From the NCBI GenBank assembly GCA_003218975.1, contig QHPD01000102.1, positions 1-64,000 of the forward strand: DNA of 64,000 bases. Reading direction: 5' to 3'. This stretch comes from Verrucomicrobiota bacterium (lineage in GTDB: Bacteria; Verrucomicrobiota; Verrucomicrobiia; Chthoniobacterales; UBA10450). The notes below the pieces were generated by a model that was not told where the DNA came from, made no database searches, and worked only from the letters and a program-made list of their open reading frames with translations. This document shows positions 8,069 through 16,328 of the stretch, piece after piece (position 1 is the stretch's first letter; every line of letters starts with the position of its first letter). The position numbers and the translations under genes are program-made.

Positions 8069-8539
8069 CTAGCGCAAGAAACGTGACAGGTTTTCTTCTT
8101 CCCAGCGTCGGGCACGCCGATAACTTGGAAACTCACGTTCGCGCCGGTTGAATTCTTGTGTGTGAACGCGCCGGCGGCCAGGCGACAGGACCTCGTCAGG
8201 TACGACGGAATGCAGCATCTCGTGATAAAGCACGTACTGAAGAAACCAGAGCGGCACGAATGGTCGATTAAGTGCCCAGTTGATCCGGATAACCCGGTCT
8301 TCCTCCTGGATTGTGCCAAACACGAAATGATCCCTGGGGCGATGTTTTCGTCGCCGGCCCCACACGACTCTGTAACCGCGAAGGCGTCCACGAAAATACC
8401 GCTGATTTAACCGTTCGAAAATTGGTCGAAGATCGAAATGTGTTTCCTCGTCTCGCAAATTCAGTTGCCTTTGCATCGGCAACTGTGGGCGGGCGAGTTT
8501 ACGTTTCGTCTTCTTCTTTCTTTTGGTCTTCCTGGCCAT
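8069..8539 (-). CDS. SprT-like zinc metalloprotease-fold protein
   Basis: About 156 residues. A strongly basic N-terminus (MARKTKRKKKTKRK) is followed by a SprT-like domain: IFERLNQRYFRGRL, then the zinc-binding YHEMLH around residue 112 with a further His in VHTQEFNRRE. The HExxH core is typical of SprT/Spartan proteases, and the bacterial family is mostly of unknown role. The basic tail suggests nucleic-acid binding, which is an inference. ATG at 8539 chosen. A longer frame from 8569 is possible. It stands alone between the cdaA locus and rodA and is transcribed towards cdaA. Confidence 0.75.
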   Translation of the reverse strand: MARKTKRKKKTKRKLARPQLPMQRQLNLRDEETHFDLRPIFERLNQRYFRGRLRGYRVVWGRRRKHRPRDHFVFGTIQEEDRVIRINWALNRPFVPLWFLQYVLYHEMLHSVVPDEVLSPGRRRVHTQEFNRREREFPSYRRARRWEEENLSRFLR

Positions 8540-8837
8540 CGTCTGCCCCCGAAAAACGAACAATTGCAACGTATTCTAGTGGCCCCAAAATCAAGTGACA
8601 AGAGAGGCGACAAATTTTATGCAAGTTTTTCAAGTAGCTTATCCACAAGTAATTATGTGGTTAGGTAGAAGGCACGGAACTCCAATATCCAGCGCCGACC
8701 ATCGAACTCGGCGCTGCAGGTCAGATGACCCTCCGTTGAACGTTTGAGCGTTGGACGTTTTGCCAAGACCGCAATTCGCGTATAATTCCTGTGAGTTTCT
8801 GGCGGTGCGCCGGAATTTCACGCGGAGATCAATCGCC
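8540..8837. other. intergenic region upstream of sprT-like and rodA genes
   Basis: A divergent spacer of about 300 bp with no gene. It holds an AT-rich patch, one perfect DnaA-box-like 9-mer (TTATCCACA, 8639-8647) followed by a short inverted CCACA/TGTGG pair, a repeat-like tract with GTTTGAGCGTTGGACG at about 8739-8762, and a likely promoter for rodA just after it. Confidence 0.5.
8760..8786 (+). promoter_or_regulatory. candidate sigma-70-type promoter for rodA
   Basis: A perfect TATAAT at 8781-8786 lies about 50 bp upstream of the rodA ATG, with TTGCCA at 8760-8765 as a possible -35 (15-bp spacing, a little short). It is followed by GGAG at 8824-8827 ahead of the start codon. Confidence 0.4.
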
Positions 8838-9950
8838 ATGATGCCCTTTCTTCGAAAATTGCTCGGCCAAAATTGGCTCCTTTTGTTGAGCATGCTCGCG
8901 CTGGCCATCTTCGGCGTGATCGCAATCTACAGTGCCACTTCTTCGCGCGCCGATTCCTACGCGGCGGATTTCTGGCGAAAACAGGCCAACTGGGTCGCTG
9001 TCGGCGTCTTCGCGTTCATTCTCACGAGCCTGGTTGATTATCGATGGATTCGTTGGGGCGCCTTACCGATGTATCTGGCTGGTATCGTTTTTTTGGTCCT
9101 GACGAAATTCATCGGAACAAAAGTTTATGGGGCACGCAGTTGGCTGCATCTGGGGCCGATCAATTTTCAACCTGCGCAGCTTGCTGTCGTGGCCGGGATC
9201 ATGGTGCTGGCGCTGTTCCTAACTCAATTCCGCGATATTCATCCGATGCTGCGCCTGCTACTCTGCGGAGCGATCGCCGCCGCGCCTTGTCTTCTGATCT
9301 TGCTGCAGCCGGACCTGGGCGAAGTGATCATTTGGATACCGGTGCTTTTGGCGCTACTGTTTGTGAGCGGCCTTCCGTCGCGCTATTTGATTTGCATCAT
9401 TCTTATCGGGTTGGCCTTTATTCCCATCGCCATCAATTTCGGTCTAAAACCTTATCAGCAACAACGGATCACCGCCTTCACTCATCCTGATATCGACAAG
9501 CAGGGGTCGGCGTGGGCGATTAATCAGTCACTCATTGCGATTGGCTCTGGTGGGTGGTCAGGCAAAGGATTCAAAGCGCCGAACACGCAGATTGAGTTGG
9601 GCTTCCTGCCGGCGACCGCCGTCCACAACGATTACATTTTCTCCGCGATCGGCGAGCAATGGGGATTTGTCGGTGGAGCGTTTCTTATTGGAGGATTCGC
9701 CTTGCTACTAATAACGTGTCTCTTCGTCGCCTTTTTCGCCGGGGATCAACTCGGTATGCTGCTGGTGATTGGGATCACCGCGCTCGTCTTCACGCATATT
9801 TTCCAGAACATGGGAATGACAATTGCGATGTTGCCAATCACCGGCGTACCGCTGCCCTTGATCAGTTACAGCGGCTCGTTTGTGCTCATGATCATGTTCG
9901 GGCTCGGTCTCGTGAACAGCGTCTGGATCCACCGGCATGTTCCCGCTTAA
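8838..9950 (+). CDS. rodA: rod-shape peptidoglycan glycosyltransferase RodA
   Basis: About 370 residues with ten or so hydrophobic segments, belonging to the SEDS family (RodA/FtsW/SpoVE) that polymerises lipid II glycan chains in the inner membrane with a class B PBP. Characteristic segments are YGARSWLHLGPINFQPAQL, LLQPDLGEV (the catalytic-type Asp), GFLPATAVHNDYIFSAIGEQWGFVG and ITGVPLPLISYSGS. The start is ATG ATG at 8838, with GGAG about 10 bases upstream. The frame extends left to 8751 but that would add non-membrane sequence over the promoter. No PBP2 or mre genes are in the window. Confidence 0.9.
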   Translation: MMPFLRKLLGQNWLLLLSMLALAIFGVIAIYSATSSRADSYAADFWRKQANWVAVGVFAFILTSLVDYRWIRWGALPMYLAGIVFLVLTKFIGTKVYGARSWLHLGPINFQPAQLAVVAGIMVLALFLTQFRDIHPMLRLLLCGAIAAAPCLLILLQPDLGEVIIWIPVLLALLFVSGLPSRYLICIILIGLAFIPIAINFGLKPYQQQRITAFTHPDIDKQGSAWAINQSLIAIGSGGWSGKGFKAPNTQIELGFLPATAVHNDYIFSAIGEQWGFVGGAFLIGGFALLLITCLFVAFFAGDQLGMLLVIGITALVFTHIFQNMGMTIAMLPITGVPLPLISYSGSFVLMIMFGLGLVNSVWIHRHVPA

Positions 9951-10023
9951 TCGAGGCTGTTGAACGATACTGCGGGAAACCTTCTCACTCATGCTCATGT
10001 TCTTGAGCAGCGGCGTCGGTAAC

Positions 10024-10063
10024 GAGCAGGAGCAAGATTTAGAGCAAGAGTAAGAATAAGAGG
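10024..10063. repeat. purine-rich degenerate GAGCAAGA tract
   Basis: The spacer between rodA and scpA contains imperfect repeats of GAGCA(A/G)GA and AGAGTAAGAATAAGAGG. A similar tract occurs at about 49038-49090 upstream of mqnC. No coding or hairpin potential is evident. Confidence 0.45.
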
Positions 10064-10079
10064 ATAAGTTACACGACGC

Positions 10080-10799
10080 ATGGACGCCGATTACAAGGTC
10101 AAGCTCGAGGTTTTCGAGGGACCGCTTGATCTTTTGCTTTATTTGATCAAACAGGATGAGATCGACATCTATGATATTTCAATCGAGCGCATCACGCGCC
10201 AGTACCTTGAATATCTTCAGACGTTCAAAGAGTTGAACATCGAGCTGGCCGGTGAATTCATCGTAATGGCGGCAAATCTCATTTACTTGAAGAGTCGCAG
10301 CCTGCTCCCCATCGATCAACAGCCACCTGCTGAAGAAGCCGAGGAAGACGACCCTCGTTGGGATTTAATCCGGCAACTGGTCGAGTACAAAAAATTTAAG
10401 GAAGCCGCAGTGAACTTGCATCTGCGCGAAGTGGAACAAGAAACCATTTTTGCCAGGGAAGCATCACCCATGCTCTCGGAGAACCCGCTTCGCTTGGAAG
10501 AAGTTGGAATTTTTCAGTTGATCAACGCATTCCAAAGCGTGATTAAACGCATCGAAGCGCGACAGGAAGTGCAGGAAATTTTCGGCGAACGTTTTAGCGT
10601 TTCGGAAAAAATCGATGCAATTTTGCGACGCGTCGCGGCCGGCGCTACGGTCCGGTTCTCGGATTTGTTTGGAGCCATCGTGTCGCGTGTCGAAGTGGTA
10701 GTGACGTTTCTCGCGCTTTTGGAGCTCATTCGGCTCAAACAAGTCCGTGCCACGCAGAAGAACGTCTTCGCTGAAATTGAGATCGCAGCGGCAGAGTGA
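10080..10799 (+). CDS. scpA: segregation and condensation protein A
   Basis: 239 residues. The N-terminus YKVKLEVFEGPLDLLLYLIKQDEIDIYDI is the hallmark of ScpA, the kleisin that bridges the SMC dimer in bacterial condensin. FIVMAANLIYLKSRSLLP follows around residue 70, and the C-terminal winged-helix region (SDLFGAIVSRVEVVVTFLALLELIRL) near residue 210 contacts the SMC cap. The usual partner scpB is not adjacent. The next gene overlaps its 3' end. It acts in chromosome segregation on the nucleoid. Confidence 0.93.
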   Translation: MDADYKVKLEVFEGPLDLLLYLIKQDEIDIYDISIERITRQYLEYLQTFKELNIELAGEFIVMAANLIYLKSRSLLPIDQQPPAEEAEEDDPRWDLIRQLVEYKKFKEAAVNLHLREVEQETIFAREASPMLSENPLRLEEVGIFQLINAFQSVIKRIEARQEVQEIFGERFSVSEKIDAILRRVAAGATVRFSDLFGAIVSRVEVVVTFLALLELIRLKQVRATQKNVFAEIEIAAAE

Positions 10800-11688
10800 A
10801 GATCGACCCGCCTCAGACGGGCCGCGAATCTTGATTGCCGGATGCGGTTACGTTGGGCAAGCAACCGCGGATTTGTTTTATGCTGCTGGCTGGGCCGTGG
10901 AAGGCTGGGTGTATTCCACAAAATCCGCAGCTAGGTTATCGATTAAGCCGTATCCCGTTTTTGCCGTCGATATTGCGGACCCGGCTGAGGTCTGTGCGTA
11001 CGCTCCAGCGGCTGCCGCGTTTGACGCCGTAATTCATTGCGTTAGCTCACGTGGCGGCGCCGCAGACTTTTATCGTCAAATTTACCTGAACGGAGGGCGT
11101 AATCTTCTCGATCGATTTGCTGGAGCAAGAATGCTCTTTACGAGCAGCACCAGCGTTTATGCGCAGCGAGATGGCTCGTGGGTTACCGAAGAGAGCGAGA
11201 CCAAACCCGAGCGCGAAACTGGTCGAATACTGCTTGAGACGGAAAGGTTGGTACTCGCGAGCAAGGGCATCGTCACGCGACTTGCAGGAATTTACGGCCC
11301 GGGGCGTTCAGCGCTGCTGGGTAAATTTCTAGCCGGCTCGGCGACCATCGATCAGGAAAGCGATCGATTCGTTAATCAGGTGCATCGCGACGACATCGCG
11401 TCTGCGCTTTTTCTTTTGCTGGATCGACAATCAACAGCGGGAGAAATTTACAACGTCGTTGATGATCAACGGATGTTGCAAAGCGAATGTTACTGCTGGC
11501 TGGCGAAAAAATTGAATCGACCAATTCCGCCAAGCGGAAGATCGACATTGATCTCGAAGCGTGGCGCGAGCAACAAGCGTGTCAGTAACGCGAAATTGCG
11601 TCGCCTCGGTTGGGTCCCGCGGTATCCTACGTTCGCTGAAGCAATGGAAAAAAGCATTTTGCCCAGCTTCGCAGAGCACCCTACCTAA
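10747..11688 (+). CDS. NAD(P)-dependent epimerase/dehydratase-like protein
   Basis: About 313 residues of the extended short-chain dehydrogenase fold. The N-terminal Rossmann motif is ILIAGCGYVGQATADLF (G-x-G-x-x-G) at about residue 28, followed by VIHCVSSRGG and MLFTSSTSVYAQ (Ser of the SDR active site) but no obvious Y-x-x-x-K; TRLAGIYGPGR follows. This resembles the YeeZ/SDR_a5-like group often annotated as sugar nucleotide epimerase. The substrate cannot be told. The start is uncertain: a GTG at 10747 overlaps scpA by 53 bp, and a TTG at 10777 is possible. It converges on the ABC ATPase gene with four bases of overlap. Confidence 0.72.
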   Translation: MPRRRTSSLKLRSQRQSEDRPASDGPRILIAGCGYVGQATADLFYAAGWAVEGWVYSTKSAARLSIKPYPVFAVDIADPAEVCAYAPAAAAFDAVIHCVSSRGGAADFYRQIYLNGGRNLLDRFAGARMLFTSSTSVYAQRDGSWVTEESETKPERETGRILLETERLVLASKGIVTRLAGIYGPGRSALLGKFLAGSATIDQESDRFVNQVHRDDIASALFLLLDRQSTAGEIYNVVDDQRMLQSECYCWLAKKLNRPIPPSGRSTLISKRGASNKRVSNAKLRRLGWVPRYPTFAEAMEKSILPSFAEHPT

Positions 11689-12710
11689 TTAACTTGCGCG
11701 GCTTCTGCCGTCGCTAGATCGACACTGCGATGACTCTCGTGCCGTTCGCCGAAAAGTTGACGGATCACTTCTTCCACCGGCACTTCCTGGACATTTATGT
11801 CGCTTATGTCACACGCTTCGAGTAATTGCCGGCATGTTTCCGTGACTTTTGCGCGCGGAACCTTCAGCTGCACTGAAGCCGGGGTTTGTTCAGTCACTTC
11901 GCCGAACGCGGAGAGGTCGCGCTGTCCTTCGTTTTCAAAAGTAAGGCTGAGAAGTTTGTGTCGGGAAAATCGATCGATGATTTGCGTCAGCGGGCCGTCG
12001 AAGAAAATCTTGCCGTGATCAATCACCAGCACGCGATCGCAAAGTTCTTCGATGTCTTGCATATAATGGCTGGTGAGGAGCGTGACAATGTGATGTTCCG
12101 CGTTGTAAATGCGCAGGAACTCGCGGACGCGCTTTTGACTGACCACATCGAGCCCGATTGTCGGTTCATCTAGAAACAGCACGCGGGGCTGATGAATGAG
12201 CGCCGCGATCAACTCCATTTTCATTCGCTCACCCAACGAGAGCTCCCGCACCATCACGTTCATTTTGTCCTGCACTTCCAAAAGCTCCGATAATCCGTCC
12301 ACAACTTTTTTGAAGCGGTCGTAATCGATCCCGTAGATCGCGCGATTGAGCTCGAGCGATTCTTGCGCGGGCAGGTCCCACCAAAGCGCATTCTTTTGCC
12401 CCATGAGCAAACTGAACTGCCGCTTCATTTCGTTGCGCCTTTCCCAGGGAACAAACCCGAGCACGCGCGCATCGCCCGAAGTTGGATTCAGCAAGCCAGA
12501 AAGCATTTTGAGCACAGTGGTTTTCCCGGCGCCGTTGGGACCGAGGAATCCGACAAACTCCCCTTCCTCGATCTGAAACGAGACTTGGTCGGCTGCGCGC
12601 GTTTCATCGTACCGCCGACGTAACAGACCCTTCACGGAACCCCAAAGACCGCGCTCTTTGCGGTAAGTGCGATAGACCTTGGTCAATCTGGAAGCTTCAA
12701 TTGTTGGCAT
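11685..12710 (-). CDS. ABC transporter ATP-binding protein (ABC-2 type)
   Basis: 341 residues. Walker A GPNGAGKTT near residue 58, Q-loop region LLMGQKNALWWDL, signature LSLGERMK near 157, Walker B VLFLDEPTIGLD and the switch His in LLTSHYM are all visible, followed by a C-terminal extension of about 100 residues. The close similarity in layout to ATPases of ABC-2 exporters (natA/drrA style, with an N-terminal RTYRKERGLWGSVKGL linker) suggests export of a lipid, drug or glycan. No permease gene is adjacent, so the transported substrate and partner lie elsewhere. It may be transcribed after the aminotransferase gene upstream on the same strand (about 95 bp spacer). Confidence 0.85.
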   Translation of the reverse strand: MPTIEASRLTKVYRTYRKERGLWGSVKGLLRRRYDETRAADQVSFQIEEGEFVGFLGPNGAGKTTVLKMLSGLLNPTSGDARVLGFVPWERRNEMKRQFSLLMGQKNALWWDLPAQESLELNRAIYGIDYDRFKKVVDGLSELLEVQDKMNVMVRELSLGERMKMELIAALIHQPRVLFLDEPTIGLDVVSQKRVREFLRIYNAEHHIVTLLTSHYMQDIEELCDRVLVIDHGKIFFDGPLTQIIDRFSRHKLLSLTFENEGQRDLSAFGEVTEQTPASVQLKVPRAKVTETCRQLLEACDISDINVQEVPVEEVIRQLFGERHESHRSVDLATAEAAQVN

Positions 12711-12782
12711 AAGCCCTCAATGAAGCTACGTGGCAATGCTAGGTGAGCAAAATGCCGCGTGTTGGCTACCCGGCATTCGCTA

Positions 12783-12806
12783 CATCGGCGGTCATAGACC
12801 GCCTTA
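12783..12806. repeat. palindromic GGCGGTC-ata-GACCGCC unit
   Basis: A perfect 7-bp stem with a 3-base loop (12787-12803). It touches the aminotransferase stop codon (TAA at 12804-12806 on the reverse strand). Related units with TGTAGCGG starts occur at 32901-32925 and 38726-38750, making this a dispersed REP-like family. Confidence 0.55.
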
Positions 12807-13874
12807 CAGGATGTCGTCAAGACACGCCAGCAAATGCGAGACTGTTTCCTCCGTCTCGTCACCCATGTTCGACAGCCGAAAGGTTTGGCCTCGGATCTTT
12901 CCATAGCCGGGATCAATCACCAGACGATGTTTCTGCCGAAGTTTCCTCGCAAACTCCAGCACGTCGATGCCCTTATTGTTTTTGACGGAGGTGAGCGTTT
13001 TTGAGCGGAATCCTTCCTCGGCGAAGAAATCGAATCCGGCGCGGCGAACCCAATCGTGCACCAGCGCGTTCGTGCGCGTATGTCGATCAAAGCGCGCCTC
13101 CAGGCCTTCCTCGAAAATTTCGTCGAGCTTTGATTGGAGCGCGTGAATGTGCGCGATGCTGGGCGTGCTCGGCGTCATCCATTGCGCCTGCTCCTTCCTG
13201 AACTCCAGGAAATCGAAATAAAATCCGCGGTTCGGAATTTTTTCCGCGCGCGCGAACGCTTTTTCCGAAACAGAAAACAACGAAAAACCGGGCGGCAGCG
13301 CCAGTGCTTTTTGCGCGCCCGTGAGCATCACGTCGATCCCCAGCGCGTCCATGTCGATCTTGACTGCGGAAAATGAAGAGACCGTATCGACGATGACTGC
13401 GACCTCGGGATATTTTGGAAGAATAGAGCAGATTTCCTCGAGCGAATTCATCACGCCGGTCGAGGTCTCACTGTGGATCAATGTAACGGTGTCAAATTTT
13501 CCACTCGCCAATTGTCGATCTACGTCCTTGTGGTCGATATGTTTTCCCCAATCGACTTGCAGCGGTTCGGCGTGTTTCCCGCAGCGCTTCGCGACATCGA
13601 GCCATTTATCGGAGAAGGCGCCGCACATGCAGCAAAGCACCCCGCGATCGACCAGGTTGCGGATGGAAGCTTCCATTACGCCCCAAGCCGATGAAGTGGA
13701 AAGAAAAACTGGCTGGTTTGTTCCGAACAGCGTTTGGAGCTTTGGATGAATCGTGCGGTAGAGATTTTTGAAGTCCTCGCCGCGATGGCCAATCATTGGG
13801 CGCGAGAACGCCATCCACGTTCTAGGCGAGACCTCCACCGGCCCGGGAGTAAAGAGCTTGTCGTGTGATTCCAC
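12804..13874 (-). CDS. class V aminotransferase (serine-pyruvate/alanine-glyoxylate type)
   Basis: 356 residues of fold-type I PLP enzyme. The N-terminus (KLFTPGPVEVSPRTWMAFSRPMIGHRG) and STSSAWGVMEASIRN match the class V group that includes serine-glyoxylate and phosphoserine aminotransferases. The PLP-binding Lys is in MLTGAQKALALPPG near residue 190, preceded by VIVDTVSSFSAV with the ring-nitrogen Asp. The C-terminal FRLSNMGDETEE is also typical. The exact amino donor and acceptor cannot be assigned from sequence alone. It precedes the ABC ATPase on the same strand. Confidence 0.85.
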   Translation of the reverse strand: MESHDKLFTPGPVEVSPRTWMAFSRPMIGHRGEDFKNLYRTIHPKLQTLFGTNQPVFLSTSSAWGVMEASIRNLVDRGVLCCMCGAFSDKWLDVAKRCGKHAEPLQVDWGKHIDHKDVDRQLASGKFDTVTLIHSETSTGVMNSLEEICSILPKYPEVAVIVDTVSSFSAVKIDMDALGIDVMLTGAQKALALPPGFSLFSVSEKAFARAEKIPNRGFYFDFLEFRKEQAQWMTPSTPSIAHIHALQSKLDEIFEEGLEARFDRHTRTNALVHDWVRRAGFDFFAEEGFRSKTLTSVKNNKGIDVLEFARKLRQKHRLVIDPGYGKIRGQTFRLSNMGDETEETVSHLLACLDDIL

Positions 13875-13944
13875 GCACTAAAATTAGCGCCCGCACGGCA
13901 GCGGCGCTACAACGGTCGGAAAGATTTTTCTGCCGGCGCGGATT

Positions 13945-14457
13945 CTACTCGTCTTTTTTGATAAAGCTGATTTCGCCACTTCGTTCCACGCGGGCTAGGC
14001 GCACTTGGGAGATGTCATCCGTGTGCCCGAGCAAGCGCATATCCTCATCCAGATCATGGATGGAAACATGGTTGCGTCGCATCACGCAAAGATCGCATTT
14101 GCCATCGCGCACAATGGTGTCTGGTGAGCCTTTGACCAAAATTCCGAATCGATGAGAGTGATACGCGAGGTGAGCAAAGACCCGGTGGAGGACCACCAGA
14201 ACTACGCCTCCGCCGAGTGTGGCGAAAAAAGCTGCCGAACCGTTGATGGCGCGCGAAAGCACGGAGGCTAAAATCACGAGCAGAATGGCGTCGAACGGCG
14301 TTTTGTGCGCGAGCGAGCGTTTATGCCCAAGCCGGACCATGATCAGTGTCGCGAGAAAGACGATGATCCCACGCAGAGAGACTTGAACGAAGGTCAAATC
14401 TTTCGGTTCCGCGCTCAGGCCGAGCAATGTCTCTAAGAGGTTCTGGAATGCATTCAT
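13945..14457 (-). CDS. DUF421 (YetF/YcaP) family membrane protein
   Basis: 170 residues. N-terminal hydrophobic segments (about 25-45, 58-90) are followed by FDAILLVILASVLSRAINGSAAF and a C-terminal soluble YetF domain with ILVKGSPDTIVRDGK and the conserved MRRNHVSIHDLDEDMRLLGHTD. Family members are inner-membrane proteins of poorly known function, linked in some bacteria to sporulation or stress. It is divergent from the TPR gene with a 129-bp spacer and shows nothing unusual in length. Confidence 0.83.
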   Translation of the reverse strand: MNAFQNLLETLLGLSAEPKDLTFVQVSLRGIIVFLATLIMVRLGHKRSLAHKTPFDAILLVILASVLSRAINGSAAFFATLGGGVVLVVLHRVFAHLAYHSHRFGILVKGSPDTIVRDGKCDLCVMRRNHVSIHDLDEDMRLLGHTDDISQVRLARVERSGEISFIKKDE

Positions 14458-14586
14458 AGATGAGATTGTATCGCCGGAGAACCCACTGCCGCGTTCATGT
14501 CAGTTTTGGCAGTGCTTGCGCGCAAAACTTTCGCGTGGCATAAGACCACGCTCGCGCGGTGCAAATCGGGCGAGAGTAATTGAATT

Positions 14587-15297
14587 ATGCCGACCGCCCC
14601 ACCTCCTTCGCGCGATGTAGCGCTGGAAACGCGCGTGTTTTGGGAGCGATTCAAATCGCAAATCGTCGCGACCTTGGTTGTCCTTATGGTCGCTGCCGCC
14701 GGTTTTGTCGCATATCGCGTTTACGTTGATAGACAATCGGCGGCCGCATCAGCCTTGCTGGCCCGCTCAAAAAGCGCGGAGGATTATCAACAAGTGATCG
14801 CGCGTTACCCGAAAACGCCTGCAGGCGCTGATGCTTATCTTCTGCTCGCCGAAGCGCAACGGAAGGAGGGGAAGTTCGCAGACGCAAACGCAACGCTTCA
14901 GGTTTTCATCACGCAAAATCCGAACCACGAGTTTGTGAGCACGGCACGAATGGCGATGGCCGCCAATCTGGAATCGATGGGAAAAAGCGATGAAGCGTTG
15001 TCGATGTACCAACAGGTCGCATCGCTTTACCCGAACAGTTTCAATGCCCCGCTTGCGCTCCTTTCGCAGGTCTATCTTCTGAAGGGGAAAAACCGAACAG
15101 ATGAGGCACGTCGTGCCTGCGAAAATATTCTAACGCAATACCGGACAACCTTTTGGGCAGGCGAAGCCGCACAAGAGTTGCGGCTGCTAAGCAGCAGTGA
15201 ACAACCGCCGCCAACATCATCCCTCCCGGCGCTATTAGCGCGTCCTCCAGCGGAAGGGTCACCATCTGCGCCAACGCCGGGCGGAAAGAAACCGTAA
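14587..15297 (+). CDS. membrane-anchored tetratricopeptide-repeat protein
   Basis: 236 residues. A short cytoplasmic N-terminus and a single transmembrane segment at about 28-46 (IVATLVVLMVAAAGFVAYRV) are followed by TPR-like helices (SAEDYQQVIARYPKTPAGADAYLLLAEAQRKEGKFADA, DEALSMYQQVASLYPNSFNAPLALL) and a Pro/Ser/Ala-rich tail. The layout resembles YfgM-type periplasmic chaperone proteins and BamD-like TPR proteins. A scaffold role in the envelope is an inference. It converges on rpsI across a palindrome that may end both transcripts. Confidence 0.7.
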   Translation: MPTAPPPSRDVALETRVFWERFKSQIVATLVVLMVAAAGFVAYRVYVDRQSAAASALLARSKSAEDYQQVIARYPKTPAGADAYLLLAEAQRKEGKFADANATLQVFITQNPNHEFVSTARMAMAANLESMGKSDEALSMYQQVASLYPNSFNAPLALLSQVYLLKGKNRTDEARRACENILTQYRTTFWAGEAAQELRLLSSSEQPPPTSSLPALLARPPAEGSPSAPTPGGKKP

Positions 15298-15328
15298 AGA
15301 TTGGGATCGTCGCCGAGGCGCAAGTCAG

Positions 15329-15348
15329 ATGGGACGCACTAGTCCCAT
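15329..15348. terminator. candidate bidirectional hairpin between TPR gene and rpsI
   Basis: ATGGGAC (15329-15335), loop gcacta, GTCCCAT (15342-15348): a perfect 7-bp stem in the 56-bp gap between two converging genes. There is no T-run, so this may be a repeat of the REP type that also slows or ends transcription. Confidence 0.4.
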
Positions 15349-15353
15349 AAATG

Positions 15354-15749
15354 CTACCGCTTTGAAAATTGGAACCGTTTCCGCGCTCCAGGCTGCCCTG
15401 ATTTCTTTCGCTCCCGCATGCGCGGATCGCGACGAAGCAAGCCTTCGCTCTTCAATGTCCCGCGCAGATTGTTATCGACCTGAAGCAGTGCCCGCGAAAT
15501 CGCCAGCCGGACGGCGCCAGCCTGCCCGGTCGCGCCGCCGCCGCCTGTGTTAATCCAGAGATCGTAAGCGTGGACGAGTTTCGCGGTTTGGAGTGGCTGT
15601 AGCATCAAATTTTGCAACGACGCGGTAGGAAAATAATCTTCAAAACTCCGGCCGTTTATGTCGATCTTGCCGCTCCCTGGCGACATGCGGACCCGCGCGA
15701 CCGATGTCTTGCGGCGACCTGTGGCGGTGAATTCCTGAGCGTCCGCCAT
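15354..15749 (-). CDS. rpsI: 30S ribosomal protein S9
   Basis: 131 residues beginning MADAQEFTATGRRKTSVARVR, the canonical S9 opening, with the long basic C-terminus ending in QFSKR that reaches into the ribosomal P site. The frame extends upstream to 15797, but the ATG at 15749 fits the family. It follows rplM on the same strand with a 10-bp gap, the standard rplM-rpsI pair. Confidence 0.97.
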   Translation of the reverse strand: MADAQEFTATGRRKTSVARVRMSPGSGKIDINGRSFEDYFPTASLQNLMLQPLQTAKLVHAYDLWINTGGGGATGQAGAVRLAISRALLQVDNNLRGTLKSEGLLRRDPRMRERKKSGQPGARKRFQFSKR

Positions 15750-15759
15750 AAGATTATCT

Positions 15760-16191
15760 CTACGCGAGTTTAACAAGCTGCGGTTGTTGCGCCGCATGAG
15801 GATGAGTCTCCCCGCGATAAACTTTCAGTTTCCGATAACTTGCGCGTCCCAGCCGATTGTGTGGGATCATCCCACGCACCGCCCGCTCGACCAGCAATTC
15901 CGGGTGTCGCGCACGGCGTGCACGGACACTCTCCGATTTGTGTCCTCCGACGTAACCGGAAAAGCTCATGTAGGTTTTCTGCTCTTCTTTTTTTCCCGAC
16001 AGTCGCACTTTGGCCGCGTTGATCACGATGACGAAGTCGCCCGTGTCCAAGTGTGGTGTGAAGATCGCTTTCTCTTTGCCGCGCAATAAATTGGCAGCCT
16101 TGACCGCGACGCGGCCAAGCACCTGATCCTTGGCATCGATCAGCCACCACTTACGCGATAATTCGTTAGCTTTCGCAGAAAACGTTTTCAT
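15760..16191 (-). CDS. rplM: 50S ribosomal protein L13
   Basis: 143 residues. MKTFSAKANELSRKWWLIDAKDQVLGRVA, INAAKVRLSGKK, ERAVRGMIPHNRLGR and the KLKVYRGETHPHAAQQP tail are all signatures of L13. It is the first gene of the rplM-rpsI pair and divergent from proS. Confidence 0.97.
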   Translation of the reverse strand: MKTFSAKANELSRKWWLIDAKDQVLGRVAVKAANLLRGKEKAIFTPHLDTGDFVIVINAAKVRLSGKKEEQKTYMSFSGYVGGHKSESVRARRARHPELLVERAVRGMIPHNRLGRASYRKLKVYRGETHPHAAQQPQLVKLA

Positions 16192-16328
16192 CCGGCAGAA
16201 AAGGCACGAAAACTACGGGCGGCGCAAAGGCCTGTCAACCATATGACGCGAGGTTATTAACTTGCGTGCTTCTTTGATCGCGGAAGTTGAAAACTTGCAC
16301 CACATTCTTGCGCGCTTAATCCTTCGCC

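Noticed and set aside
8540-8837. Replication origin
   Set aside because: Only one DnaA-box-like 9-mer and no dnaA, dnaN or gidA nearby.
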